Below, in pieces: positions 50,765 to 60,159 of a stretch of 64,000 nt of DNA. Source of the stretch: Torulaspora globosa (taxonomy: Eukaryota > Ascomycota > Saccharomycetes > Saccharomycetales > Saccharomycetaceae); contig NC_050727.1 in NCBI RefSeq assembly GCF_014133895.1, positions 1,671,738-1,735,737 on the forward strand, written 5' to 3'. A program made the position numbers and the translations under genes. Within the stretch, counting starts at the first letter, position 1. Every line of letters begins with the position of its first letter. The notes under the pieces were generated by a model that did not search any database, was not told the origin of the DNA, and saw only the letters and a list, made by a program, of their open reading frames with translations.

Positions 50765-52033
50765 TTAATTAAATTGCTTGATGAATGGGAATCCTACCTC
50801 CAGGTCGTCTTTGGCAAACGCACAGTTACCTAAGTTTCTTTTAACTGCTTCAGCCTCTGGAGAAATATCAAAGTCAAAAATATCCATTGGCAACCCAATC
50901 GTAGTACAACTGTTTGGAACATCAACAATACCAGCAATATGACCTTCAATTGGCGCGGTGGATAAGAGAAGATAGATCTGGTAGTCGTTGTAACCGTATC
51001 TACGGAGATACTCAATCACCCGGAGACATGTTTGACGGTATGCAACAGTGGTATCAAGACATAGTTGGCTACCTTCTTCATCAACACTGAATCCTTCGAA
51101 AGTCAAGTAACGATCAGGTCCAAACTGTGGGGCAACAGGCGATGGTAAGTACATTGGGGATTTCATTGATAGTTTCTCCATACCGTTCTTGATAAGAGAG
51201 ACACTGAAAGTGACGCAACCTGCCATTTCAATAGCACCACAGAAGCTGATCTCACCATCACCTTGAGAGAAATGAAGGTCACCGATTGAAAGCATACCAC
51301 CGGGTAAATAAGTCGGTAGATAGACTGTGGAACCTCTGGTGAGAGCTTTGATGTCACAATTACCTCCATTTTCAGGACGGCCCGGAATAGTGCGTGCACC
51401 GTTCTTCGCAACTTCCTCTTGCTGTTCTTTTGTGGCCTTGGCACCTGCATAAGCCCCATGTTCAACAGGTAAATTAGCCATTACGAAGTCAGCATGTGGG
51501 TGCGATTCAACAAGTGAAGCTTCACGAGAGTTCCATTCGGCTAGCACTTCATGGCTTGGAAGGACACCAATAATACCTGGATGACAAATACCTGGAAACT
51601 TTACACCTGGGATATGGCGAGAAGTAGCATAGATACCTTCAAAGTCGAACACAGCTTTGGCAGCTTTTGGATAATGTTTGTCGAGGAAGCCTCCACCGTT
51701 TTCTTTGGCAAAGACACCGCAGTAGCCCCACGGTTGACGTTCAAGCGGTTGCACGTCTTGAATACTGACTTTCAACACATCTCCCGGTTCACAACCTTCA
51801 ACGAAAAATGGTCCTGACAGATAGTGGATCCTTGTCAAATCACAGTACTTGATATCATCGGCTGAATCATTATTACCAACTTGACCACCAGTCCAATCAA
51901 AACACTCAGTCTTGTAGGATGTATTTTGCTTGATAGTCGCATGAGCAGGAATCTCAGGGTGCCAACGATTGTGAACACCTGCTTGTCCGTGAGCTGGTTT
52001 ACCGAGATCGATCTTGACAAGGTACTCTGCCAT
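50765..52033 (-). CDS. Formamidase (FmdA/AmdA family)
   Basis: Hydrolyses formamide to formate and ammonia; it is used by filamentous fungi (Aspergillus fmdS) and some yeasts as a nitrogen source, and is absent from S. cerevisiae. It has 422 aa, the normal length. Family blocks are HGQAGVHNRWHPEIP, GPFFVEGCEPGDVLKVSI, FPGICHPGIIGVLPS, GGNCDIKALTRGSTVYLPTYLPGGMLSIGDLHFSQGDGEISFCGAIE and PNSCTTIGLPMDIFDF. It is transcribed divergently from the urea transporter gene across a promoter rich in GATA sites, so nitrogen catabolite repression is expected. Patchy distribution suggests loss elsewhere or transfer from other fungi. Confidence 0.93.
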   Translation of the reverse strand: MAEYLVKIDLGKPAHGQAGVHNRWHPEIPAHATIKQNTSYKTECFDWTGGQVGNNDSADDIKYCDLTRIHYLSGPFFVEGCEPGDVLKVSIQDVQPLERQPWGYCGVFAKENGGGFLDKHYPKAAKAVFDFEGIYATSRHIPGVKFPGICHPGIIGVLPSHEVLAEWNSREASLVESHPHADFVMANLPVEHGAYAGAKATKEQQEEVAKNGARTIPGRPENGGNCDIKALTRGSTVYLPTYLPGGMLSIGDLHFSQGDGEISFCGAIEMAGCVTFSVSLIKNGMEKLSMKSPMYLPSPVAPQFGPDRYLTFEGFSVDEEGSQLCLDTTVAYRQTCLRVIEYLRRYGYNDYQIYLLLSTAPIEGHIAGIVDVPNSCTTIGLPMDIFDFDISPEAEAVKRNLGNCAFAKDDLEVGFPFIKQFN

Positions 52034-52881
52034 AATTGGAGGACTCTGAAGTTATTGAGAAGTTAATGGATACAATCTGTCTTACTAACTGAGACTGAAG
52101 CTAGACGGGAGTCTGCAACAACACTATTGCTGAAGTTACTAGGAACATCTATGCGATTGCTCATATTTATCTGTTCTGAAGCAGAACGAAAGGTATTGCT
52201 AGTTACTAGTATTATTTACATTGGTGAAAGATGTTATTGATAAGAGTTTAAGTTAAAGTTATCTGATTTAAGTTATCTGATCTACGATTTAGACAGATGG
52301 ATATTTCCTAAAGAAGTAAGTACCGCGCAGATTCACTATTAAGCGATGGTTGGCTTTCTCGCCTTGATAACTCGATCAAAAGTCCAGATTTCCAGTTTAT
52401 TGATATCAAACTTGTGACGCATTAGTCAACTAGATTGATAACAGCTGGGCGTTAGTGTTGGTAGATGTCATTGTAGACTGCTCTAGTATTACATTCAATG
52501 CTGGAACTTCAGGAAAAAAATACTGTAATGACCGACAATTGTGTGAAAAGCCTTTGAGCACCTGTGTTACTTTTCTCACAGATAAAGATTTCTGAGTCTC
52601 ATCTAGCCAATCATGTTTTAAGCTACGCTGTCTAGAAGTCTGCTATCCAAGATAATTAAGGCAACTTTCCAGTTTAGCCCATCCTAATTCAAGATTACTC
52701 TCTGTTTATTTTGGCAGTCGCATCGTGTATCTTCTGAGGAGATAACAACAAATGTGGATAGCATACTATTGCGTATTGATCATTCGATGTATAAAAAGCG
52801 TACAATATCGACTTCATCTTCAGGTTTATGGAATTTGGGCGTTCTGACCTCAGTTGCAACAGAAAATTGTAGCTCATCGAA
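52034..52881. promoter_or_regulatory. GATA-rich divergent promoter, formamidase / urea transporter
   Basis: 848 bp with at least eight GATAA/TTATC cores: 52167-52171, 52239-52244 (GATAAG), 52259-52263, 52273-52277, 52366-52370, 52437-52441, 52581-52585, 52651-52655 and 52741-52745. GATAAG is bound by Gln3, Gat1, Dal80 and Gzf3. A TATAAAAA at 52790-52797 lies about 85 bp upstream of the DUR3-like ATG. Confidence 0.75.
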
Positions 52882-54888
52882 ATGGCTGAGCCAATTTTAG
52901 AACAAGCCTATGGATACTGTTATATCCTCGTCCTTGGCGCTGGATTCGCAGCCTTGATGATCTTCATCACTAAAGTACTCTCGAATTTCCTCGGCGAGAA
53001 ACAGAACTCTGAAAGCTTCACGACATCGGGAAGAAACACTTCATCTGGCCTGATTGCCTCTGCTGTGGTTTCTTCATGGACTTGGCCAGGCACACTGCTG
53101 ACATCTAGTGGTATGACATACGCATATGGTATATGCGGAGGTGCTTGGTATTCGTTTGCTTTTACAATTCAGATAACATTTTTTGCAGTGGTGGCTCTAG
53201 AAATCAAACGGAAGGCCCCTGGTGCTCATACAATCCTGGAAGTCGTTCAAGCTAGATTTGGTAAGGTTGCTCACTGGGTGATGTTGTTTTATGCGATGGG
53301 TACTAATGTTATTATTTCAGCGATGCTCCTACTTGGCGGCTGCCAAGCTATCAATGTAATAACTGGTATGCATTTGGTTGCCGCTGCAATGCTTCTACCA
53401 CTTGGAGTGTTTGTTTTCACTGTCATAGGCGGTCTGAAAAGTACTTTCATTTCAGATTGGTTTCACTCTATCATCATTTACCTGGTTATTATCATCAGTA
53501 TCTTCAACACATATACTAGATCTGATAAAATTGGCTCAATTGATAAGATGTATGAGCTAATCACTGAAGTCGCAAAAGTTCACCCATCTGCTGGTTATAA
53601 AGGTTCTTATTTGACTTGGACTAACAAAACCGCTTTACTTAATGGCTGGAATATCGTCATTGGTGGGTTCTCGACTGTTTTTTGCGATCCTTCCTACTCT
53701 CAAAAAGCCATTGCTGCTAAACCAAAGGCTAGTATGGTTGGTTACTTTATCGGTGGTCTCTGTTGGTTGGTGATACCTCTGGCCCTTTCATTAGCTTCTT
53801 CGTTGGCCAACTTGGCTTTGGTTAATGATCCGTCGTCTCCGACTTATCCTGATCCTGTACCAACTACTTTAGTGGACGAAGGAATCCCAATGCTCTACGG
53901 GTTATACATGACTTTAGGTAAAAGTGGATGTGCTGCTGGTCTTCTCATGATCTGGCTTGCCGCAACCTCTGCTACCTCTGCTGAATTGATAGGGTTTTCA
54001 TCAGTTGTAACTTACGACATTTACAGAGCCTACATTAACCCGCGAGCCTCTGGTAAACAGCTGGTTACTGTAACTCATGGATGTGTTACCTTTTTTGCCA
54101 TCGCTATGGGAGGGTTAACTGTTTTGTTCAACTATATTGGGATAACTATCAGTTGGATTATTACATTTATTGGGGTCATTTTGGGACCAGGGGTCTTTGC
54201 TTTCACCTTGACCCTCTTCTGGAGTAGGATGACTAAACTTTCCATAATTGTTGGCCCACCTTTAGCGTCAATCGCTGCCTTGATAGGCTGGTGCGCGTCT
54301 GCCAAGTCTTTCTACGGTGCGGTTAACAAAGACACTCTTGGCCAACAGTATTCTTGTGCTGTCGGTAACTTTGTCGGTTTATTCGGATCTCTGATCTTCA
54401 TTGGCGTTATCTCTCTGCTTAAGCCAGATGAAAAACCGTATGATTTTGATACCTTGGATGACAATTTTTTTGTTGCTGATGATGCCACGGTTGAAGAAGC
54501 TGTTGCTATGAGGATCGAGGATCCAAAAGAGAAAAGAGAACTCAAAAAGTACTCGATTTACGCTCAGATCATCGCCTGGTCTCTTTTCTTTATTTTAATT
54601 TTCTTGATTCCTATGCCAATGTATGGCCAAAAATACATCTATTCCAAGAAATTTTTCCGTGCTTGGGTTATCATCGTAATGATCTGGTTATTGATCGCGG
54701 CCGCATTCATCATACTATATCCGATTTACCAAAGTAGGCATACCCTGCTCAAACTATTAGAAATTGTCCAAGGCAAACAGGAGAAGGAGGAGAAGGAATT
54801 ATTATCAGCCCAAGCATCTCAAGTCGTCGAGGGAGTTGTCGTTGAAGTCGTCCTTGAGGCCGAAAAGCGGAAGGGTGATGAAATCTAA
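52882..54888 (+). CDS. DUR3: Dur3-like urea (and polyamine) transporter
   Basis: Member of the sodium/solute symporter (SSS) family that acts as a high-affinity urea:H+ symporter at the plasma membrane; S. cerevisiae Dur3 also takes up polyamines. It has 668 aa (S. cerevisiae 735). Fifteen or so membrane segments are predicted. Family landmarks are SSWTWPGTLLTSSGMTYAYGICGGAWYS, KRKAPGAHTILEVVQARFG, YSQKAIAAKP and ATSATSAELIGFSSVVTYDIYRAYINP. The C-terminus is charged and shorter than in Dur3. It is divergent from formamidase; with cyanamide hydratase it could form a urea-supply route. The urea amidolyase gene itself is not in this window. Confidence 0.9.
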   Translation: MAEPILEQAYGYCYILVLGAGFAALMIFITKVLSNFLGEKQNSESFTTSGRNTSSGLIASAVVSSWTWPGTLLTSSGMTYAYGICGGAWYSFAFTIQITFFAVVALEIKRKAPGAHTILEVVQARFGKVAHWVMLFYAMGTNVIISAMLLLGGCQAINVITGMHLVAAAMLLPLGVFVFTVIGGLKSTFISDWFHSIIIYLVIIISIFNTYTRSDKIGSIDKMYELITEVAKVHPSAGYKGSYLTWTNKTALLNGWNIVIGGFSTVFCDPSYSQKAIAAKPKASMVGYFIGGLCWLVIPLALSLASSLANLALVNDPSSPTYPDPVPTTLVDEGIPMLYGLYMTLGKSGCAAGLLMIWLAATSATSAELIGFSSVVTYDIYRAYINPRASGKQLVTVTHGCVTFFAIAMGGLTVLFNYIGITISWIITFIGVILGPGVFAFTLTLFWSRMTKLSIIVGPPLASIAALIGWCASAKSFYGAVNKDTLGQQYSCAVGNFVGLFGSLIFIGVISLLKPDEKPYDFDTLDDNFFVADDATVEEAVAMRIEDPKEKRELKKYSIYAQIIAWSLFFILIFLIPMPMYGQKYIYSKKFFRAWVIIVMIWLLIAAAFIILYPIYQSRHTLLKLLEIVQGKQEKEEKELLSAQASQVVEGVVVEVVLEAEKRKGDEI

Positions 54889-56680
54889 GAATCTTTGCCA
54901 CTAATAACTATTCTGTCGCCCTAAGCAATGTTCAGAACGTAGGCTTTGCCACATAATTTCAATAGTAGGAGGCAACAACAGTATTCTACTCATGATTTGA
55001 GGTCGGCTATTTTTGAAATCTCTAGATATTAATGTAAACTAATGTTTAACATTAGTTTACTTGAACAGCGTAAAGGAGTTGCACCTACCATTGATATCTT
55101 TTGCTTTATCTAAGAAGGTTCCATTGTGCAAGGACCTCGTAAGTCTTTGCCGCGATCCCCTATCACTTTTATGCCCTTGATATTTATCTTACAGGAATGT
55201 TGGTTATTTGTTTGTTTGTTGCTGAATAAAAACGTCAATAATAAATCATTATACTAAACTACGTATAAGGAAGTAACATATTATGGTTGGATTTGACTAT
55301 TTAGTCTTCAGAGCGTAATATACATGAAGCTGCATTAGCTCGTTGTACTTAGTTTAGAGAGTGGAACAATTGCGATGCAGCGCTACTCCTCGAAAGAACT
55401 GTATCTTTAATAATTTGTATCATGCCTCCTATGAATGATATCCTCTCTGCTGGCGGCTACTTGTTCTGGGGAACCACGCAGACGAATGGAAGTATTGAGG
55501 GTCATTTTAAGTAGGAATTAGAAAACGCCAGTCAAGCAATCCTCTTGAAGAGTTTGTCTGTTTCAGTTCTACGTAGAGTGGAATAATTCATTCGCTAGGA
55601 TCTCTAGTATGCACACTATCGATTGTACATTCAATCCTACAAGCGTTATTCAGGGCGACACCCCATCCAGAGCAGTCAATGCGCTTTGAACACATTCAAT
55701 ATCGAAACATCAAGAATAGAGACCATGCAAACGGCCTGGCCCGCCACAACACACAATATCCCGCGGCAAGAGAAGGAGTCAGCCAACAGGCTGAGATTGC
55801 ACAGACTTGCTCTCGCATTGTGCATCTCCTGATAGATCGCTCCGCACAAGACATAAACGGCACCTTCTCCCGTTCACCATTTCTACAAGCATGTTAGGCT
55901 GTCGCAGCCAGTGCAGGATCAGCTACGCATATGATATCTGCGCAATGAGCGGTCTCAGCTTCAGGTTTTAGAGTACGCCATCGACAGAGGTCCCAGCACG
56001 ATTGGCGCACCGTACGATCACAAGCTCTCCAGCGAACGTGGATACTCATCCTTATGCAAAGTGTGGGCCTGCCAGTGCAGCGCCTGCACGTAATGGCACC
56101 CCCTGCAATCTGGCGTTGGTATGGAAAGTCTGATCGACAAGTTAAATGAGTATTTTTTTTTTCATGCCTTTTGTTGAGGATAGTGCCTGCCTCGTCTTAA
56201 GAAATCGCAGTCCGTCATTTCGGAGCCTGATCCGATGTGTGCAGTAGCGAGCCCTCTTCGTTTTACGATCTGATTCCAAAAGCGTACCAAACTGACGTGA
56301 TTCCAAAACTGAGACAAGGGAATAATAATGAGTGTAGTAGTGTTGTGGTAGGTATTTTCTCTGTATCTCTGAATTCTTTTCTGGCTAAATCATGTTTAGT
56401 TCTGCGACCTATATTTTGTAGTCCAGTAAGATTGAAAATGGATGCTAAAAGTGAAGCAGAAGACAGCAAAGTAAACAAGTAGAAGCAGTACTAAAAGACG
56501 GAGAATAGGGGTCTATATGTGCTCTGTTGCAAGAGCAAATCGTCTCCCGAGTAGTCTGAACTCCAAATTGTATGCCACCGAGTTTAGTCTTTGAATACCA
56601 TTGAAATACAGACTATGAAAACGACAGCCTTGTTGCTCAATCAATAAGCAAGAGGTCCCAATGACAAGCGGTCCCAGCGT
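54889..56680. other. Gene-free proximal subtelomere
   Basis: No supported gene. It contains the perfect inverted repeat listed separately. Short frames at 55410-55513 and 55623-55897 have no recognisable protein character. From about 55600 to 56110 the sequence becomes visibly richer in G and C. Confidence 0.4.
55034..55060. repeat. Perfect 13-bp inverted repeat with 1-bp centre
   Basis: GTAAACTAATGTT, one T, then AACATTAGTTTAC: a 27-bp palindrome about 145 bp downstream of the DUR3-like stop. Without a loop it cannot fold well as RNA, so a dimeric protein site or chance are more likely than a terminator hairpin. Confidence 0.85.
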
Positions 56681-56689
56681 TGGTAATGC

Positions 56690-56800
56690 CCCTCATGGAA
56701 CGATTATCGTCATTTGAATCAGCTGTTTGCCGATAAGATCATAAGCACTTATACAGCCGGCGATATATGCATTCATGACTATCAGTTGAAGCATTACCAC
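56690..56800 (+). pseudogene. Short relic of a trehalose-6-phosphate-synthase-like (GT20) gene
   Basis: The plus-strand frame WNDYRHLNQLFADKI, followed by GDICIHDYQL, fits the GT20 pattern in which W..Y...N..FA..I is followed by GD..W(V/I)HDYHL. The invariant HDY is present, but the flanking catalytic residues and the rest of the protein are missing. About 35 codons are recognisable, without a start codon. It is a remnant only. Chance resemblance is possible but unlikely given spacing and order. Confidence 0.45.
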
Positions 56801-57009
56801 ACGCCAAAAGTTGGATCTTCCTCCATGCCTCATTTCCTAGTAGTGAGGTATTCAGATGCTTTGTCCAGAGAAAATTCTGTAGTAACTTCGTACACTACAG
56901 GTAGGCTATTGGACGAAAAATCCATCAAGAATCAGGAAGAACCAAGACTACGATTCGCTAGCATAGCTCAAGGAAAAGAAGTGAGAGTGAGGGGAGCTTT
57001 AGCTGTTTA

Positions 57010-57833
57010 AGAACGAGCTTACCATGCAACGCTTCAAAACTTGTGGTCCTGCAGCTATCCCATTACAATGCTAACCTGCTCGTAGTTCCTTCTTAGGCTA
57101 GAAGTGACTGATAATCGTATGCGAAGGCGTCGAGCAATCCGCTGCATCTAGAACAGTCACACGGAATTATTCTTACTGGGTTATACGTTATGAGCTGACA
57201 GAGGGTGAAGACAAGATATGAACTTTTCGCCAAGTGGGAGAAGTGGACGAGCTCACGGCATAGGGGTACATGATGACGCAGCTCATAAAAGGCAAAATGC
57301 CAAGATGAGGTTATGAAGAACTGTGGTTTGACCCCAGTCCTGGCACTGGTGGTCTGAGTGCTGTGGCTGGAATGGAGGAATTCAACGTTGAGATTGAAAC
57401 GCATAACTACGAGGCCAACCTGTGCTTCCACTCTGCATTTAAGGAGATAGAAGTAAGCAAGTTCGAGAGTCCCTTCTATTAACCACCTGTATAGCAACAT
57501 CTGGTCATTCAGCAATGCGAACATAAAGCCTAAGACTTGTAGTTTGGCAGTCAAAAATTAAGCTTTCTGACTACTATTTGCAACTGATCTGCGCCCTTGC
57601 TTCCTAGAAGAACCCGGCATGCCCTTGTGCCAGCATTCTGACAGCGTACAGAGTTGCGGGAAGATCCTACTTCACTTTCATTTAACACAAAAAGCTACCA
57701 TTGGCAACTCAGCAAGTCAGGCATGCCATGGAACGTCAAGCATAGAGCGCGGTTTGCGTCAATGGTCGAGGAAACATCTTATGCTCTATGCGAGGCCTGG
57801 CATTTAACAGCCATCTGCGTCCAACAGGGCCAG
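57010..57833. other. Subtelomeric DNA without recognisable feature
   Basis: Open frames on both strands up to 153 codons, with no family signature and no plausible start context. Considered non-coding. Confidence 0.4.
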
Positions 57834-57990
57834 AAAATTTTCGATCCAAGACCAAAGTCTGGGTAACAGGGCCAAGGTCCGTAGAAGGGGACATCAGGTT
57901 ATCCCGCGGATATTCAAATATATCCGCGGAAACGGAAACTCCGAGATCAGATAAGACTACCGTTATCAGCGACTCCCAATCTCCGAGATG
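57834..57990. repeat. AAAATTTT...GGGTAAC module with hairpin, copy 1
   Basis: AAAATTTT at 57834-57841 and GGGTAAC at 57861-57867, then a perfect inverted repeat with 10-bp arms CCGCGGATAT/ATATCCGCGG and a 6-base loop (57904-57929), then repeated CTCCGAGAT-type words. Related modules occur at 61692 and 62742. Confidence 0.7.
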
Positions 57991-58217
57991 AGATAAGAAA
58001 CCGTAATCAACGAGGAGAGAAACTCCGGTCGGCGGCTAATTTAGGGGAACTTCTCCGCATGACCATGCGTCACCAAGAATGCCTGGGGTTAATAATTCCG
58101 GGGAAAATTCCGGAGTTTCTTGGATGTCATCCATCACGTGGGAAGAAGCCAGACTCGGACCAATGGTAAAAGGGAGAAGTCTCGGTACACGTTGATCAGA
58201 TTCACCAGATAATAGAA

Positions 58218-59076
58218 GCTGAGGTAAGTGCCGTATCTGGTGATAAAACTACAGATCTAATTTTTAGAGTTTTAAGGATGTGGTGGATATTTTTGGGGGG
58301 TTATTTTTGTTTTTTGTTTTGTTTGTTGCGTTGGTTGTTTTGTTTATGGTTTTGGTTTTTTTGGTGGTTGTTTTTGTTTTTTGGGAGTTGTTTTGGTGTG
58401 TGTGTTTGTTGTTTGTTGTGGCTTTGGTGTTTGATTGTTGTGGGTTTTTGGGCGGATCTATCTCACAGGAACATATGTGATTCTCCTAGCGTCCCTGAGC
58501 AAGTCTGTATATACAACATGGTATGTGGATGAGAGTCTAGGTCACAGGCAAATATATTTTAAGCTGAGCGAATGGGACATTTGAATAACAAAAGATGGCA
58601 CAAGCGCACTAAGTTCTGAGTCACGTAAAGTGAAAAACATGTAATTCAAGTGCGCCTCATTTGATATAGAGTGCCAAATTTGGTCTGGCAGACACGCAAG
58701 TAACAAATGCTTGGGGCCTAATGTGCTGAGGTAAGTGCCGTAGATAGTGAGCAAAACAGTAGAGAAGAGAGGATTGCAGCCGCCATGCAAGCCTTGTTGG
58801 CTCTATCTGCTCGTCCGGCTCTGGTAGTGACATTTCGGGCTAATCTCTTCTGATACTTTAGAATCATTGTTAGCCTCAGGTCCACGGTTGGGACCAAATA
58901 CATATTTGGCAGGCAAATAGAGCAATCGGAGGACCAAACAAAGGGTCAAGGAAAGGGCGGTTGTCACAGAAGTAGTGTTCTCAACCAGTTATTCAGGTGC
59001 GGAGTGTTGACTTTGGCCTGGCAGACGCGCAAGTAACAAATACTTGGGGCTAAATCTGCTGAGGTAAGTGCCGTAT
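58218..59076. repeat. Dispersed repeat ending GCTGAGGTAAGTGCCGTA, three copies
   Basis: The 18-bp word GCTGAGGTAAGTGCCGTA occurs at 58218-58235, 58725-58742 and 59059-59076. In the last two copies about 45 bp upstream is also shared (TGGCAGAC.CGCAAGTAACAAAT.CTTGGGG), giving ~62-bp repeats at 58679-58742 and 59014-59076. Confidence 0.85.
58262..58455 (+). repeat. G/T-only strand-asymmetric tract
   Basis: About 190 bases nearly devoid of A and C on the plus strand, with irregular T-runs separated by G, GG and GTG. It is not a regular telomere repeat, but it has the same strand bias as the G-rich strand running toward a right-hand telomere. The open frames across it are artefacts of composition. 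Confidence 0.85.
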
Positions 59077-59311
59077 ATGAAACTATACTGTCTATGAGGG
59101 TCCAGTAGCGCCTGTTCAGCAGGATGGGAGTCTACTTTTCTATATGGGAGAGGCAATGACAAGATAAGCCTGTACGAATGTTATGCAAACATTTTTCCTC
59201 TGCTTGTCATTTAAGGCCTGTCGACATGAGGTTGCTTTTCCTTTTTGGGAAACCATCCACGTGACAGCGAGTAAAGCCCTGGAGGGATGAGCTACGAAGA
59301 CGGATGGTGGC

Positions 59312-59470
59312 AAAGAGACGAGTGATTGATGAGGAGGAGAGAAAGTAAGGATGAGGTGAGAAATGAGATTGATTACTTCTTAGATCGGAAAATACAAGAA
59401 AGAGACGAGTGATTGATGAAGAAGTTAGTTTGAGGAGAGATAGTAAGGATGAGGTGGAAGTTGTGAGAGT
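59312..59470. repeat. Purine-rich direct repeat
   Basis: AAGAGACGAGTGATTGATGA occurs at about 59312 and again at about 59398, followed in both by AGTAAGGATGAGGTG. The surrounding 250 bp is strongly G/A-biased on the plus strand. Confidence 0.75.
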
Positions 59471-59672
59471 GTTTATTTTTTTAGATCCGTAAGATGAGAG
59501 GAAGGGTTTATCGAGGAGCTTGTTCGGTGAAAGATAGAGATGGATGAGTTTTTAGAGTAGTAATTGTTTGATTATAGGTATCCACCAGGAAATGGAGCAA
59601 CCCAGGTCTTGACGAGATGTAAATGTTGTTGTAAAGGGTCAACAAGCAAAGGGGCACTGCGATTTAAAGTCC

Positions 59673-59679
59673 GGGTAAC
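59673..59679. promoter_or_regulatory. Reb1-like site in subtelomere
   Basis: CCGGGTAAC (59671-59679) contains CCGGGTAA, the consensus of the general regulatory factor Reb1. A second copy of the same word lies at 61716-61724. Reb1 sites occur in yeast subtelomeric anti-silencing regions. Confidence 0.5.
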
Positions 59680-59839
59680 GGGGGGCTTGCATTTCTGACG
59701 GGCGTTTATATTCACGGGCTCGGGCGACGATTTTGAAGCTGGCGCGGGCGCGCGGACCGGGCAAATATATGTTTCGTCGGGCAAACAGGGAATTGCGAAT
59801 GGCCAATTGCAATGAAGAGGTGGTTCTTGGGGACGGGCC

Positions 59840-59990
59840 AGAAGCCCTGCAAGAGACTACGAGAGGCCCAGAGGACCCCCTACGAGGGGCTAGACCCCTG
59901 CAAGAGATTTACGTAGGGCCAGAGGCCCTGCAAGAGACTACGAGGGGTTATACCCCTGCAAGAGATTTACTAAGGCCCAGAAGACCCAAG
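59840..59990. repeat. Imperfect tandem repeat, CCCTGCAAGAGA units
   Basis: Four CCCTGCAAGAGA units followed alternately by CTACGAG and TTTAC, arranged as two ~62-bp doublets, with GGCCC and GAGGGG spacers. Confidence 0.8.
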
Positions 59991-60159
59991 AGATAGCGCC
60001 AAGAGGGCCTAGGGGACTGCCTGGGCTTTGCGCTGTTACTCTGGGTGGGAGAAAAACACCTGTGCTTTTATATGGAGGCGAGGAGACGAAAAATTTTATG
60101 GCGAAAAATTTTATGCGCGACGCGACGACGAGGACGCGAAAACAAATGGCGCAGTTGTA

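Noticed and set aside
57093..57554. 153-codon minus-strand open frame
   Set aside because: No recognisable domain, surrounded by non-coding subtelomeric sequence, and amino acid composition is not convincing.
58278..58532. Hydrophobic open frames over the G/T tract
   Set aside because: Composed almost entirely of Phe, Leu, Val, Trp, Cys and Gly because of the G/T composition; not a real membrane protein.
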